The notes: generated by a model from the letters alone, not told the origin. Shown: positions 10,400-20,759, counted from the stretch's first letter. The stretch: 64,000 bases of DNA from Takakia lepidozioides (GCA_030704615.1 CM060734.1:41432042-41496041), one strand, 5' to 3'. Made by a program: numbers and translations.

Positions 10400-10735
10400 G
10401 TAAGCTAGTAGTGAGCAGCAGCTGAGAGAGCTCGAGTGGGAGCCATGGCGACGGGCATGACTACAACAGATAAAGAGTACTAAATAGGAGGAGCCGCCAG
10501 TTAGGGGTAGGTAAAAACACTAGGGATCAGGGGAGGATAGCGGGACCCTATAGAATAGCGATTAGCAGGAGATCTAGCAGAGAGTTGAGCGGGAGAGCGG
10601 AGCTCCGCCCTCCCGTCCCTCATCCAAGTCCAAAAGCTCCTCGATATCTAAACAGAGTATAAGAAGTTTGCATTCACCCATCAATAAAGGGATCCATATT
10701 ATCCATCAAACCTCAACTTGATAATTTATGAAAAA
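10400..10735. other. spacer with a GC-rich inverted motif
   Basis: No ORF of note. At about 10590-10612 there is a GCGGAGCTCCGC palindrome followed by CCTCCC; a very similar string (GCAGCGCTCCGCCCTCCCACC) recurs at about 13237-13257, on the far side of the hairpin arrays. The two could be related repeat ends; no target duplication was found. Confidence 0.3.
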
Positions 10736-10739
10736 TATT

Positions 10740-11366
10740 TTGTACTGAGCCTTGAAACAATTTATGATGTCTATATCCATGGATTGTCACTTACTCGTGG
10801 TATTCGGAGACAACATAAGAATGGTGGTAATATGTAGATGCTCAAAAATATTGACCACCTTACGTCCAAGGAAGTTGTCCAAAAGCAGGAGCACTTTCTC
10901 TTTTCATTATCCTCTCAAAGTCAAGCAAGAATTTTTCAAACAACAAAATGGTCATCCATGCCTTCTTCTTGTTGACCCACAACATGTCTAGGTTTGAAGG
11001 TCGTGTGATATTTCTGCGAGTGAAAACATAGGGCTTGGCTGATTTGTTGATGACAAAAAGAGGAAGTTAAATACTTCCATCAACATTTGACGTCAAGGCT
11101 ACACTGATGCGTTCCTTAAACTGTTTTTTCCCACTTAAACGTTTGGTTTGCAAGAGTTTTTTTTTGGAGCCTATTAAAAAAAACCTATTCTCATCCATAT
11201 TGAAGACATTATTTGAAGCATATTCAGAAACGTGTTCACGTACCACACACATTTGTGCCTCTGCTTCCCTTGAATAATAAGCCGAGGCAGCTTCTCCGTG
11301 TCTTCTGTAGCCACGAATGTCAAATCTCTTCTTGAACCCTTGAAGCCATCCATGTGAAAATATCAT
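10740..11366 (-). pseudogene. pogo/Tigger-type transposase relic (CENP-B HTH + DDE_1)
   Basis: The minus frame 11366-11067 begins FSHGWLQGFKKRFDIRGYRRHGE, the end of a CENP-B/Tc5-type DNA-binding domain (W-L-x-x-F-x-x-R-...-GE). NVFNMDENRFF follows, equivalent to the N-x-DE-x-x-F start of the DDE_1 catalytic core, then ERISVALTSNVDGS, the usual R-I-x-x-x-L-x-x-N-x-x-G strand. Broken frames continue leftwards with NKKKAWMTILLFEKFL, matching the conserved AWM box, to about 10740. Stops and shifts make it non-functional. Confidence 0.75.
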
Positions 11367-11479
11367 AAGTCGATCATCTTCTCAAGGTTCTATATCATAA
11401 AAGCGTTTGGCAACCTCACAAGAAGTGTTTTTTATACCTTCCCTCACTTCAAGTACAGGTACATTGAGTCAGGGAAGAC

Positions 11480-11545
11480 AATAAAATGAAATGAAATGAA
11501 AGGAAAGAGTACTTTATAACGTTCACGGAAAGTTCACAGCAGGGT
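11480..11545 (-). mobile_element. LINE L-A 3' end fragment
   Basis: AATGAAATGAAATGAAAGG followed by GTACTTTATAACGTTCACGGAAAG is the minus-strand form of the L-A 3' tail seen at 47.0, 52.2, 52.5-52.75 and 49.6 kb. Only the last ~65 bp are present. Confidence 0.6.
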
Positions 11546-11720
11546 TGCACAATAACGTGATGTTAAGTCGGGTCGGATATGATACTAACATAGGCTTACG
11601 TCACGTCAGTTTTATATCAAAATAAATAAATAAAATATAAGAGATAAAAGAAAGATGTCACATAAGTCAATAAACACGAAAAATAGCCAAGTGGCCTAAA
11701 GAAACAACCAAAAAAGTGTC
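11545..11720. repeat. direct repeat R1 (partner at 12740-12905)
   Basis: About 175 bp with clear similarity to 12740-12905: shared strings include TTGCACA/GATGCACA near the start, CTACGTC/CTTACGTCACGTCAG, a run of TAAAATATA, GAAAGATGTCACATAAG and CTAAA(G/T)(A/T)AACAAC. The offset is about 1.19 kb. Each copy precedes a hairpin array. Confidence 0.7.
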
Positions 11721-11819
11721 ATGTCAGCTAAATAAAGTATATATATATATATATATACACACACAATTTGATTAAGTCTAATTCAGTCCGATATATATCT
11801 TCAAATTTTACTTAAATAA

Positions 11820-12125
11820 AATGAGGACCGCATGTACTGGCGGTCCCATATAATTTCAAAATATTTAAAATTAACTTGGGACCGTTTGTGCTGGCAATCC
11901 CGTTAAAAAAATTTAAATCCGGGACCGTTAGCTCTAGTGGTTCTGATTTGAGAAAAAATCTTTAATAAATTCCGGACCGCAAGCTTTCGTAAACCTGATT
12001 TTTTAAGAAATATCTAATTCATCGGGACCATTGGCTCTCGTGATTTTGCATTATCAAGAAAATATTTATTAAATAAAAAAATCAGTTTTGGCGGTCCCGA
12101 TATTTAAAAATATATTAAATAAAAT
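11820..12125. repeat. hairpin-repeat array A1 (GGGACCG...CGGTCCC type)
   Basis: About five degenerate units of 60-70 bp. Each unit has an arm like CGGGACCGTTAGCTC, a short loop and the complementary arm (xGTGGTCCCG), followed by an A/T-rich spacer with TTTATTAAAT. Divergence between units is substantial, so the array is old. Confidence 0.65.
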
Positions 12126-12145
12126 AGGGCTGGAAAGAACGTCGT

Positions 12146-12172
12146 TTTTTTTTTTTTTTTTTTTTTTTTTTT
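12146..12172. repeat. poly-T tract
   Basis: A run of about 26 T residues between array A1 and array A2. It could be the poly-A tail of a minus-strand retroposed copy, but no body is recognisable next to it. Confidence 0.7.
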
Positions 12173-12359
12173 CCCGGAATATAAACGTCACCGCCCATTT
12201 AGTGTACGATTATGAACACTGCCCCCGTGGAGATTTACAGGGGTTTTATATCAATGTGAGAAACAGATTTTTAAAATAAAAAACAAACAAAAATAAAAAC
12301 AAAAACAAAATCAACTGTCAAATAATTAAAATATATTACATAAATACTTATTTTATATA

Positions 12360-12735
12360 GCTGCGACTGTTGAATTCTTACGGTCGCATGCATTTTTCTT
12401 TTTTATAGAAAGTACATGTGACCGTCAATTTGTGAGGGTCACATGTACTTGTTTAAAAATAAAATACATGCGACCGCCAAAAATTGGTGGTTCCATGTTT
12501 TTTTTTTCCAAAAATTGGATACGATCGTCAATTTGTGACGATCTCATGTATTTGTTAAGAAAAAAATTACAAACGACGGCCAGAATTAATGGTCATATAA
12601 TTTTTAATATATTGAATTTACATACGACTGTCAATTTGTGGCGGTCTCATGTATTGTCTCAAAATGAATTACAAGCCACCTCTAGAAACAGGCAGTTGCA
12701 AACATTCTTTTTTGGAAATTACATGTGACCGCCCT
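12360..12735. repeat. hairpin-repeat array A2 (CATGTGACCG...CGGTCACATG type)
   Basis: About six units of roughly 60 bp with arms such as ACATGTGACCGTCAATTTG and TGTGAGGGTCACATGTAC separated by A/T-rich spacers. The arm core GACCG(T/C)CA is shared with the neighbouring GGGACCGCCA arrays, suggesting the same ancestor or the same constraint. Confidence 0.65.
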
Positions 12736-12739
12736 TTAG

Positions 12740-12905
12740 GGATGCACACTGACGTGACGTCAGATCCGACGCTGACGTAGACCTACGTCGCGTCAGATTT
12801 ATATTACAAAAAATAAAATATATACGGATAAATGAAAGATGTCACATAAGCTACAAAATACAAAAAAAAACCACGTAGCCTAAATAAACAACAAAAAAAA
12901 AGCTA
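12740..12905. repeat. direct repeat R2 (partner at 11545-11720)
   Basis: Second copy of the ~175-bp repeat that separates the hairpin arrays. The GACGTGACGTCAG and CTACGTCGCGTCAG motifs are clearer here than in R1, and the GAAAGATGTCACATAAG block is identical. Confidence 0.7.
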
Positions 12906-12939
12906 AATCAGCTTGTTAATTCAATCATGTCACGGATAA

Positions 12940-14050
12940 CAATCCCGATTTATTAAAATAATTATGAATAATAAGAACTGCCAGAGCTGAAGGTCCCGAT
13001 TTGTTAAATAGTTCTTTAAAAATCATGAACACTAGAGCTGAATGTCTAGATTTAAAATTTATTTTCGTAATAATTTGAGACTGCCAGACCTAGCGGTCCC
13101 ATTTATTGAATGTTTTTAAGAAATATGGATCGCAAGAGGTGGCAATCCCGAATTATCAAGATTTTTTTTAACAATTATGTCAAATCTAGCGGTCCGGTAA
13201 TCATTATGTTACAAGAAGCTAAAAGCAACTTTGGTGGAGCAGCGCTCCGCCCTCCCACCGTGACCTTGGCAGTATCTTAGTAATGTTTTTAGCTATGACT
13301 ATTCTTACAAGATTTCGTCAAATTCTTAGATTTCTTGACTTTTTAGTTATGCTGTCCAACAGTGTCGCATTTCTGCACAGCTCTCTACAATTAGCCGTGG
13401 CGCCGCCACCATGGATTCTATTCCCGCTATTCTTACCTTCTTATTTTTGTATTAAATTGAAGACCAATGGGTGGCGGTCTTGCATTCTTAAGAACTTAAT
13501 ATTTATTTAATTTTGACCTCCAAATCTGATGGTCCCGATTTATTATTTATTTTTTATTTTTTATGACATTAGGGAGAACCAAAGCTCGCGGTCCTGATTT
13601 TTTTTTTTAATTTTAAGTAAATCCGGGACCGCCGGTGCTGGGGGCCCTGAGTTTTTATAAGTCACAAAAATGAGCGACAGATCTGGCAGTCTCAATTTTA
13701 TTCCATAAATAAATAAATAAATTGGATTCCATAGTTCGGTGTCCCGATTTCATCTGAGGAAAAATAAATAAAAAATGGTCAGAGCTGGGAGTCCCGAATC
13801 TATTAAATGATTTCTTCAAAATCGGGACCGTCAGAGTTAGTGGTCCCGATTTATTAAATATTTCTTGAAATTCTGGGACCGCCAGATCTGACGGTCCTGA
13901 AATTATCAAGTAATTTTTTAAATATCGGGACCACCAGCTATGGCGATCCAGATTTATTAAATATTTTCTTAAAATTTGGGGACCACCAGGGATAGCAGTC
14001 CTAATCTATCTAATCATTTTTTGAAATTTAGGACAACTACCATTTGGGAT
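12940..14050. repeat. hairpin-repeat array B (GGGACCGCCAGA...TCTGACGGTCCCGA type)
   Basis: Roughly fifteen degenerate units of 60-75 bp. Well preserved examples are at about 13815-13850 (ATCGGGACCGTCAGAG...GTGGTCCCGAT) and 13873-13900 (GGGACCGCCAGATCTGACGG). The arms pair within a unit; spacers contain TTTATTAAATATTTCTT. An unrelated insertion (about 13195-13500, with the GC-rich GCGCTCCGCCCTCCC string) splits the array. No coding capacity. Confidence 0.7.
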
Positions 14051-14162
14051 ACGACAGGAGAACTCGACACCCTACTGGTCCCAATATAACGGCATGGTGG
14101 AGTGACTGATCAAGTCATTGAAGCAGAATATAGTCACCCTGGGAAAAAAAAACAAGGTATGA

Positions 14163-14450
14163 ATGAGACCGCGATTTGTACAAGGCCGTCTTTGTGTATC
14201 GAATTGGTGTGTGTATATATCAACGAACTTGTCGTCCTTCAAGGTTCTCACAGGAAGAAACATGCGGGTGAGTGTTAACAATGACATTGACACGATCACT
14301 AAACTGGTCGAGCTGAATAATGATGAAAATGCCATGTCGACGATGATGAGGAGGAAGATAGAAGCTCTCAGGGCAATCGAAAAGGAGCTCCGCAGTAGCG
14401 TGAAAAAAACACATGTCAGGCACCAAATGGAGTACAACACTCTGCCCTAG
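14163..14450 (+). CDS. unrecognised ORF
   Basis: A 95-codon plus frame with a charged, coiled-coil-like second half (ITKLVELNNDENAMSTMMRR and on to KKTHVRHQM). I do not recognise it. It lies between the hairpin array and gypsy debris, so a transposon-derived fragment is most likely. An opposite-strand ORF overlaps it. Confidence 0.2.
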   Translation: MRPRFVQGRLCVSNWCVYISTNLSSFKVLTGRNMRVSVNNDIDTITKLVELNNDENAMSTMMRRKIEALRAIEKELRSSVKKTHVRHQMEYNTLP

Positions 14451-15290
14451 CATGCTTAAAGGAAAAGAGTTCAATGAAGACTGAACCATCGTTCTTCCAA
14501 GGAGATATGATATCCCCAGCCAAAAGACCTTTCGCCATGAAACCTTGATGACATGTGCTTATATGTTCTGAGTATGATGCGTATGATACTTCCATGCCTT
14601 CTCATGCCCTTGGTATGACTCCATCTTCGACAGTGTGAAAAACATCAACTCTGGGAACGACATTGGTGCCACCGCAACGATTGCTCGCTGCAAAAGTTCG
14701 ATAATACGTCCTTAGGTTCCTACCATCGGGAGGGTTTGATAAGGGATTTCACTACAGATTCGAAAGAGGACAGACTACAAAACTCAGAATAACAATACAC
14801 AAAGGAACATGACGACGAAGGACATAAGCACAATGATAAATATCAACGCCTGGAAAACGAGAGCATGGTGATGATGTTGAAGCTTGGTTAAAAAAAAAAA
14901 TGCATGACCCATAAGAGGGACCTTATCTCCTGGTGGAATACAAGAATGATGTTAAACTGGCAGGGAGTGAGAGCGGCCGATACTGTGTGCTACAGGATGA
15001 AGCAGACAAACGTGGGACACAGCCGCGTAAGGCGCTCAAGGAGCTGTGCAGGATGAAGACCCCTGAGTACACTGATAATGTCCCTGAGGACAGAGGTAGC
15101 CAAAGGAAGGAGTGCCATGCGGCTATGTGTAAAAGGCAAGTAACGCATGTTTCGGGCAAATAAATTTGTTAGATTATCCATATCGGCGCGAAGGCTAATG
15201 AATGGAGTGATGAATGAAATAGGGATGTGCACCAATCATCCAGCATGAATTCATTAAAGTTGATGCTACGGATGAATAGATGGAACACGA
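14451..15290. other. stretch without a recognisable gene
   Basis: Short ORFs at 14933-15163 plus and 14923-15235 minus overlap and show no motif. No clear repeat or terminal structure was found. Probably old transposon debris. Confidence 0.3.
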
Positions 15291-15292
15291 CT

Positions 15293-15410
15293 TGAATACT
15301 GGAATGTTGGAAACTAGACTGGAGTACCAGATACTGGAAACTGGGCTAGAGTACTGGGAATTGGACTAGAGAACTGGAAACTGGGAACAAGGGTAACTTG
15401 AACTGGTGTT
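15293..15410. repeat. imperfect short tandem repeat (ACTGGAAACTGGGCTAGAGT type)
   Basis: Four or five diverged units of about 25-30 bp of the form (G)ACT(A/G)GA(G)TAC(T/C)(A/G)G...GAAACTGG between 15293 and 15410. Likely part of an LTR or untranslated region of the neighbouring gypsy element. Confidence 0.5.
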
Positions 15411-15629
15411 GGCGAGACTGAAGAGTGTCCAGTCTCGCCTCCTATATATATTGGCTATTAAGAAGTTTCCCTAAGAAGCTTCCCCTATTGAGGTTTCTTG
15501 TTGGAGAAGTTTTCAAGATTAAACAAAAGTTTCTTGATAGATAAATTTCCTTAAACAAAGGAGGTATCTTGATGGAGAAGTTTCCTCCAAATGAAGCTTC
15601 CTGAGCAGTTTCCCAAGTTATTCTTGATA

Positions 15630-15745
15630 ATTTGGTAAACTCCCGGTAATTTGGTAAGTAATGGTAAATCATTGTAGATCATAGTAAATCACGATAAGTC
15701 ATGGTAACTTCCGGTAACATGATAATTTGGTAACTTCTAGTATTT
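15630..15745. repeat. short tandem repeat (GGTAA/ATCATGGTAA type)
   Basis: GGTAATTTGGTAAGTAATGG and then ATCA(T/C)(A/G)GTAAATCA-like units of 10-13 bp repeat for about 110 bp, just upstream of a CATCACCCCCTCC string. Possibly an LTR-internal repeat. Confidence 0.5.
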
Positions 15746-16361
15746 ACTCTTGGTAAGTTTCTCTGGGCTATGTCCGTGTCATCACCCCCTCCTCTAGCGC
15801 CGAGTTTTTCGAGGAGCGGTAAAATCTTGGACTTGCTTAGAGTTGGAGAAAATCCAAAATCCGGCGAATGGTACTTGCGAAGTATTCGGCTCTTCGTTCT
15901 TGACTCAAATGATTTATAAATCCCTGCAACCATCGATAGTGTCCAACACCTTGAACATGGGACCACATAGTGATTTGAGCAAGCTGCCTCCAAACATGAT
16001 TTCGTTGCCCTCAAGGTCCGAAGCCTCAACCTCCAACAAAATTATTTGACTTCGAGTAGGCTCTACTTGTCGGGATCCAGACGAGGAAGTACGAGTCGCA
16101 TTGACGGCCCATCGTCTCGAGAGCGTCGGCGTGATGTTGAAGGTCGTGAGAGTCGGAACGGCTGATCTGGTAGCTGGGTAACTGACAATTCCAATGTATC
16201 TGGTTCTTATGACTCCATACTGCCAATACAAGACGCAAGAGTGCTGGAAGTGTAGCTATATATACTGATGTGTGGTGCCCCTCCCTCCTTAGCGTGTATC
16301 AGGTACATTGAATGTGGAGTCTTCACCTTGAAGCTAATTTGGCTGACATCATCATTGTGAC

Positions 16362-16560
16362 CACAAAGAGTTGGTCGAGCTGAAGACTTAACTCAAGGAT
16401 CTAATGTCAAAGGGGTACATCCGACCGAATAAGTCACCTTACGGAGCCCCGGTGCTATTCGCAGATAAGAAAGATGGGACGCTGCGGATGTGTGTCGATT
16501 ACAGGGCTTTGAATAAAGTGACTATAAAAAACCGGTACCCTTTGTTAAGAATTGACGATC
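16362..16560 (+). pseudogene. Ty3/gypsy reverse transcriptase, N-terminal fragment (plus)
   Basis: The plus frame reads [20 protein letters not shown], then [20 protein letters not shown] and [10 protein letters not shown]. This is the canonical start of a Ty3/gypsy RT up to the motif before the first catalytic aspartate. It stops abruptly at about 16560, where the opposite strand begins to encode a different gypsy fragment. Confidence 0.8.
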
Positions 16561-16950
16561 CGGTAGGGCGCCTTGGCTGGTGGCTCCGATCCCGGTATTA
16601 CCTCAATCTTGTGGTCAACTCCTCTTCGCGGTGGCAAGCCGCTTGGTAAATCCTCCGGCATTACATCCTGGTATTTCTCCAAGATCCAGTTGATCCAATC
16701 TGGGCTCGGCTCCCTATCGACTTCTCCTTTCACTTGTCTTACGGTAAGCAAAAATTTGGGGTTCGTATGGTTCTTCCACAACCCACTCCTTTGCTGACAT
16801 CAAGTTTATTCGCCCTCCCACTCGGTTGGGCGTTTCTGACACTCGTAAAACTTTGTCACCATCCCCACACGGTAGCGTGACTACTCTCTTGCGGCCATCT
16901 ATGACCGCTCCGGATCAGGCGACGCGAGATCACGCACAACACCCAGAAAA
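16545..16950 (-). pseudogene. Ty3/gypsy protease-RT linker fragment (minus)
   Basis: On the minus strand a frame with IDGRKRVVTLPCG (end of the aspartic protease region) leads into INLMSAKEW. After a shift comes 16781-16545, with [20 protein letters not shown] and then [18 protein letters not shown], the segment just before the RT in this class. It ends at about 16556, abutting the plus-strand RT fragment head to head. Confidence 0.75.
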
Positions 16951-16954
16951 ATGG

Positions 16955-17640
16955 CTCGAATGAATTGTCTTCAATCTAAAAAGAAGCAGCATTACTCGAA
17001 TTAGATGCCATGGTCGCTGTGTATACAATGCTCACTCACAAGGTAGGAAGACATAAAACTAGCAACAACAACATACACAGGGTGGAATAAATGATTGCAC
17101 AGGGTGGATTGAGCCACCATCTTCCTAGATATCTCGTACGGCCATCTTTCCACCATACAGAACCTAAGCTATCATCACTAGAACACCATAGCCGTTAGAT
17201 TACATTGCCCCTTATCTCCACCAAATTTCTCTACCCAGGGGATATTCTCTTATTCTCTGAGAGTCTGGGCGCTAAAGCGGGGAAGTAGCCGGTAAAGCAC
17301 GCCAAGCTAGATGGGAATGATCTCTTGCTAGAGGAGCCTCACAGGTGGGCCAACCAAATCAAATACAGGGGCATCAAGTGTAAAACATCCAAACACTAGG
17401 CTAATCCAAGTACATTGTGATGATCACACAAAACATCCTGGTTTGGCATAAGCCAACCGCTTTTTATATTAAGGAATGGGCTAATATGGAATGACAAATA
17501 GTGGCCTCTTATTGGCTGCCAGGATTTCCTTAAGTTTCTCCCACACATCAGCAACCACCCTATCAGATTAGGTTACTGTTGGATTGAGACATGGGCCTTG
17601 GCTAACATTAGGCACATTTAATCAGCTATACCAACCACCC
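16955..17640. other. stretch without a recognisable gene
   Basis: No coding motif. It contains CACAGGGTGGATTGAGCCACC and GTTAGATTACATTGCCCC strings that look like untranslated or LTR sequence, but no long direct repeat pair was found to support an LTR call. Confidence 0.3.
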
Positions 17641-17682
17641 TACTTTTCATCCAGCTTACGAACAGAAGAGCATTTGCAATAG

Positions 17683-18480
17683 GTGGAATACTCCATCTTA
17701 CACGCTTCGAATCTGCGCTGTAAAGATAAAAGAAATGATGAAAATATGTCAAAGAATTTCATTCGACATTCAAAATCACCCGCAAGAGCACCTATCTTAT
17801 TTGTGAAGAAGAAAGACGAATCATTACCCATGTGTGTGGACTATTGTGGGCTCGACAAAGTCACTATAAAAAATCGTTATCCACTACCGCTGATTTCCGG
17901 ACTCCTCGAACAACTTGGACGAGCAAATTTTTTCACAAAGATTTACTTGAGATGAGCTTACAACCTTGTATGAATAAAAGAATGAGACGAATGGAAGACT
18001 GTTTTTTCGCACAAGGTACGGACATTTCGAATACAGTGTTATGTCTTTCGGTCTTACAAATGCTCCAGCAATTTTTCAACACATGATGAATGACATCTTT
18101 CAAGAATTTTTAGATGACTTTGTAGTCATCTATTTGGACGATATTTTGATATTTTCACAAAATAAAAAAGAACATGGTCGCCATGTATGCCTTGTCCTTG
18201 ATAAATTGAAGGAATAATGACTATATGCCAAGTTGGAAAAATATTTTTTCCACCAATCTGAAGTCGAATTCTTGGGCTACATTATTTCCGACAAATGAGT
18301 CTGCATGGATCAGAAGAAAATACAAACCATCATCGAGTGGATTAAACCAACTTCGGTCCGAGATGTACAATGTTTTCTAGGATTTGCAAATCAATGACTA
18401 CTCCAAGATTGCTGCACCATTGACACGACTCACAGGGAAGGACAAATTGTATGGGACGAGAAGGTGACCAAACATTAAAA
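17683..18480 (+). pseudogene. Ty3/gypsy reverse transcriptase, broken copy
   Basis: A degenerate RT spread over several frames: [19 protein letters not shown] and [20 protein letters not shown] (17743-17890), then the fingers/palm with a [20 protein letters not shown] stretch followed by the [11 protein letters not shown] catalytic box (about 18056-18160). The connection follows (VEFLGYIISD; QKKIQTIIEWIKP). Multiple frameshifts and stops; a residual RNase H start may follow near 18400. Confidence 0.75.
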
Positions 18481-18485
18481 AGCAT

Positions 18486-19437
18486 TTGTCACGGACCTTC
18501 CAATTTCCAAGACCACCGATTCAATCCATCATTTACAAAGATGCATACGCGGCGAGGAAACTGCAAGACTCTTCCTCAATAATATCTATCGCATTCATGG
18601 ACCCCCGAATGACATCGTATCTGATCGATGACCACAGTTCATATCAAATTTCTGGAGGGGATTATTTCACATATTGGATATTAAGATCAACCTCTGTACA
18701 GCTAATCATCCACAGACTGATGGTCAAACCGAACGTGTAAACTAGATTTTGGAGCAATATCTTCACTGTACGATAAATTATCACCAAGATAATTGGACAG
18801 ACCTTCTGTCATTGGCTGAGTTTGCCTACAACAACACTATACATTCTTCGACCAAGCAAACTTCATTTTTCTTTAATTATAGTCATCATCCTCGAGCAAA
18901 CCCTTTCCATATGAAGACGATTGGAAACCCTGCTGAAGAAAATATTGCTACTCATCTCGCTACGATTCACAATGAGCTTATATTCCACCTCGCAGAAGCT
19001 AAAAAACAATACAAGGAGTATGCAGATCAACGTCGCCAACTCCAACCCCAGTTCAAGGTCGGAGATCGTGTGTGGCTTCTTCGACGGGACCTACAAACAT
19101 CGTGACCATCAAAGAAGTTGGATTATCAACGCCTGGGACCATTCAAAATTATTCGACAAATAAATCCGGTCAGTTTTCGGCTTGAACTCCCACGAAGTAT
19201 GCGCATCCATCCAGTCTTTTATGTTTCATTATTGGAGTTGTATCATCCATCGAATATTCCAGGGAGAGTCTCCGTACCACCTCCACCAATCGAAGTCAAT
19301 CAGAAAATTGAGTATGAAGTCGACGAAGTCCTAGACTCTCGTATCAAGTATAAACGTCTTGAGTATTTCGTACATTGGAAAGGCTACGACATCAGTGAAC
19401 AAACGTGGGAACCTTCATCCAATCTCGATGAATATCG
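18486..19437 (+). pseudogene. Ty3/gypsy integrase with C-terminal chromodomain
   Basis: The core integrase region is seen across frames: [14 protein letters not shown] (second catalytic Asp region, ~18612-18655), then [14 protein letters not shown] with the catalytic Glu and a stop after it. The frame 18749-19105 gives a LAEFAYNNTIHSSTKQTSFF block and later FKVGDRVWLLRRDL. After a stop, 19118 onward gives LGPFKIIRQINPVSFRLELP, HPVFYVSLLE and then a chromodomain (IEYEVDEVLDSRIK...EYFVHWKGY...TWEPSSNL, residues ~64-104 of that ORF). A C-terminal chromodomain defines chromoviruses and in the family steers integration to histone-marked chromatin. Confidence 0.85.
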
Positions 19438-20440
19438 GTTGGTAGGAGCGAAGTATTTCAGCCGGATCGATTTGCGCTCCAGCTACCATCAAATCCGAGT
19501 GGCGGAAGGAGATGAGGAGAAGACCGCGTGCAGGACAAGATATGGTTCATATGAGTTCTTGGTGATGCCTTTTGGGCTCACCAACGCACCCGCAACCTTT
19601 AGCACGCTAATGAACAGCCTTTTCCAAGAGTGGTTGGATGACTTTGGGATCGTGTACATTGACGACATCTTGGTGTATTCAAAAACAAAGGAAGAGCACC
19701 TGGAGCATCTCAAAATGGTGTTCCAAAAATTGCAGGAAGAGAAGCTGTATGCCAAAGCTTCAAAGTGCGAATTCGAGATCACAAAAGTGAAGTTCCTAAG
19801 ATATGTGATTACACAAAATAAGATCAAAATGGATGACAGAAAAAAAGGGCAATCTTGGACTGGGAGCCTCCGACTGGGACCTCCGGGGGAGTGCGATCAT
19901 TCTTAGGACTCGCCTCTTATTACCGAAAGTATGTGAGAAATTTTGTCAAGATCGCAGGGCCGCTGTCAAACATTTTCTGTAAGTCCAAGGTATAGGTATG
20001 GAACACCTTTTGTGGCCAAGCTTTTGCCGAATTGAAGCAGTGGATGGCGGAAGCTTCAGTCCTGAAAATCCCGGAGTTCGACCGTCCATTTGAGATTCAT
20101 ACAGATGCGTCGAACTTTGCTATTGGGGGTATGTTCATGGATGGACGTCCAGTAACTTACGAAAGTAAGAAACTGAACGAAGTGGAACGACGGTGGCTTA
20201 GGCACGAAAAAGAAATGAAGGTGGTGGTGCATTGCCTTGACCTTTGGCGCCACTATGTTGGTTCCAACCCGGTGAAGGTATTCACAGACAATGTCACGGT
20301 GAAGTATTTTGTCACACTGCCCAAGTTGTCTCCAAAACAACTTACAATTTGGCACTGTTCGACGTGGATATCCAGTACAAACCAGGACGGGACAATGTGG
20401 TGGCCGATGCTTTAAGTAGAAAGCAGCAACTCATGTTGGT
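19438..20440 (+). pseudogene. second Ty3/gypsy RT and RNase H, fused in frame to the chromodomain
   Basis: The ORF 19118-19906 continues without a stop from the chromodomain into [37 protein letters not shown] and the catalytic VYIDDILVYSKT (YIDD at ORF residues ~180-183). The 20032-20415 frame then carries RNase H: FEIHTDASNFAIGG, VTYESKKLNEVERRW, then VFTDNVTVKYF. After a frame shift the end VDIQYKPGRDNVVADALSRK appears (to ~20425). The sequence is less decayed than the flanking gypsy pieces, so it belongs to a different, younger element. Confidence 0.85.
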
Positions 20441-20514
20441 ATACAGGGGCGAGACGACGCTCCAAAGGAAGATCCGGAAGGATTACCGGAAGGATGAGAT
20501 GACGAAGTCCGTGA

Positions 20515-20756
20515 CTCCGATCAAAACCACAACAGACCAATGTATTTCGACATTACCCACTCAATATCAAGATTTCAAGGATGTCTTCGAGAAGAAAAAT
20601 GTAGACATGGTGCCAGAACATCGACCTTATGATTGTGCAATTGAGTTGCAAAAAAGAGCTCAACCACCATTCGGCCCGATCTACAATTTATCTCAGACGG
20701 AGCTGGCTGCTTTACGCATTCCATTTGTTTTTGCCGCATTGAATTTCAAAACATAG
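20515..20756 (+). pseudogene. Ty3/gypsy protease-RT linker fragment following RNase H
   Basis: The frame continues into STLPTQYQDFKDVFEKKNVD, HRPYDCAIELQKRAQPPFGP and NLSQTELAAL, the segment that normally lies directly upstream of the RT. Here it follows RNase H, so the domain order is permuted. It ends at about 20720. Confidence 0.75.
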
Positions 20757-20759
20757 AAT

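Noticed and set aside
15754-16250. LTR of the gypsy element
   Set aside because: The CATCACCCCCTCC string and repeats are suggestive, but I found no paired direct repeat, primer-binding site or polypurine tract to define an LTR.
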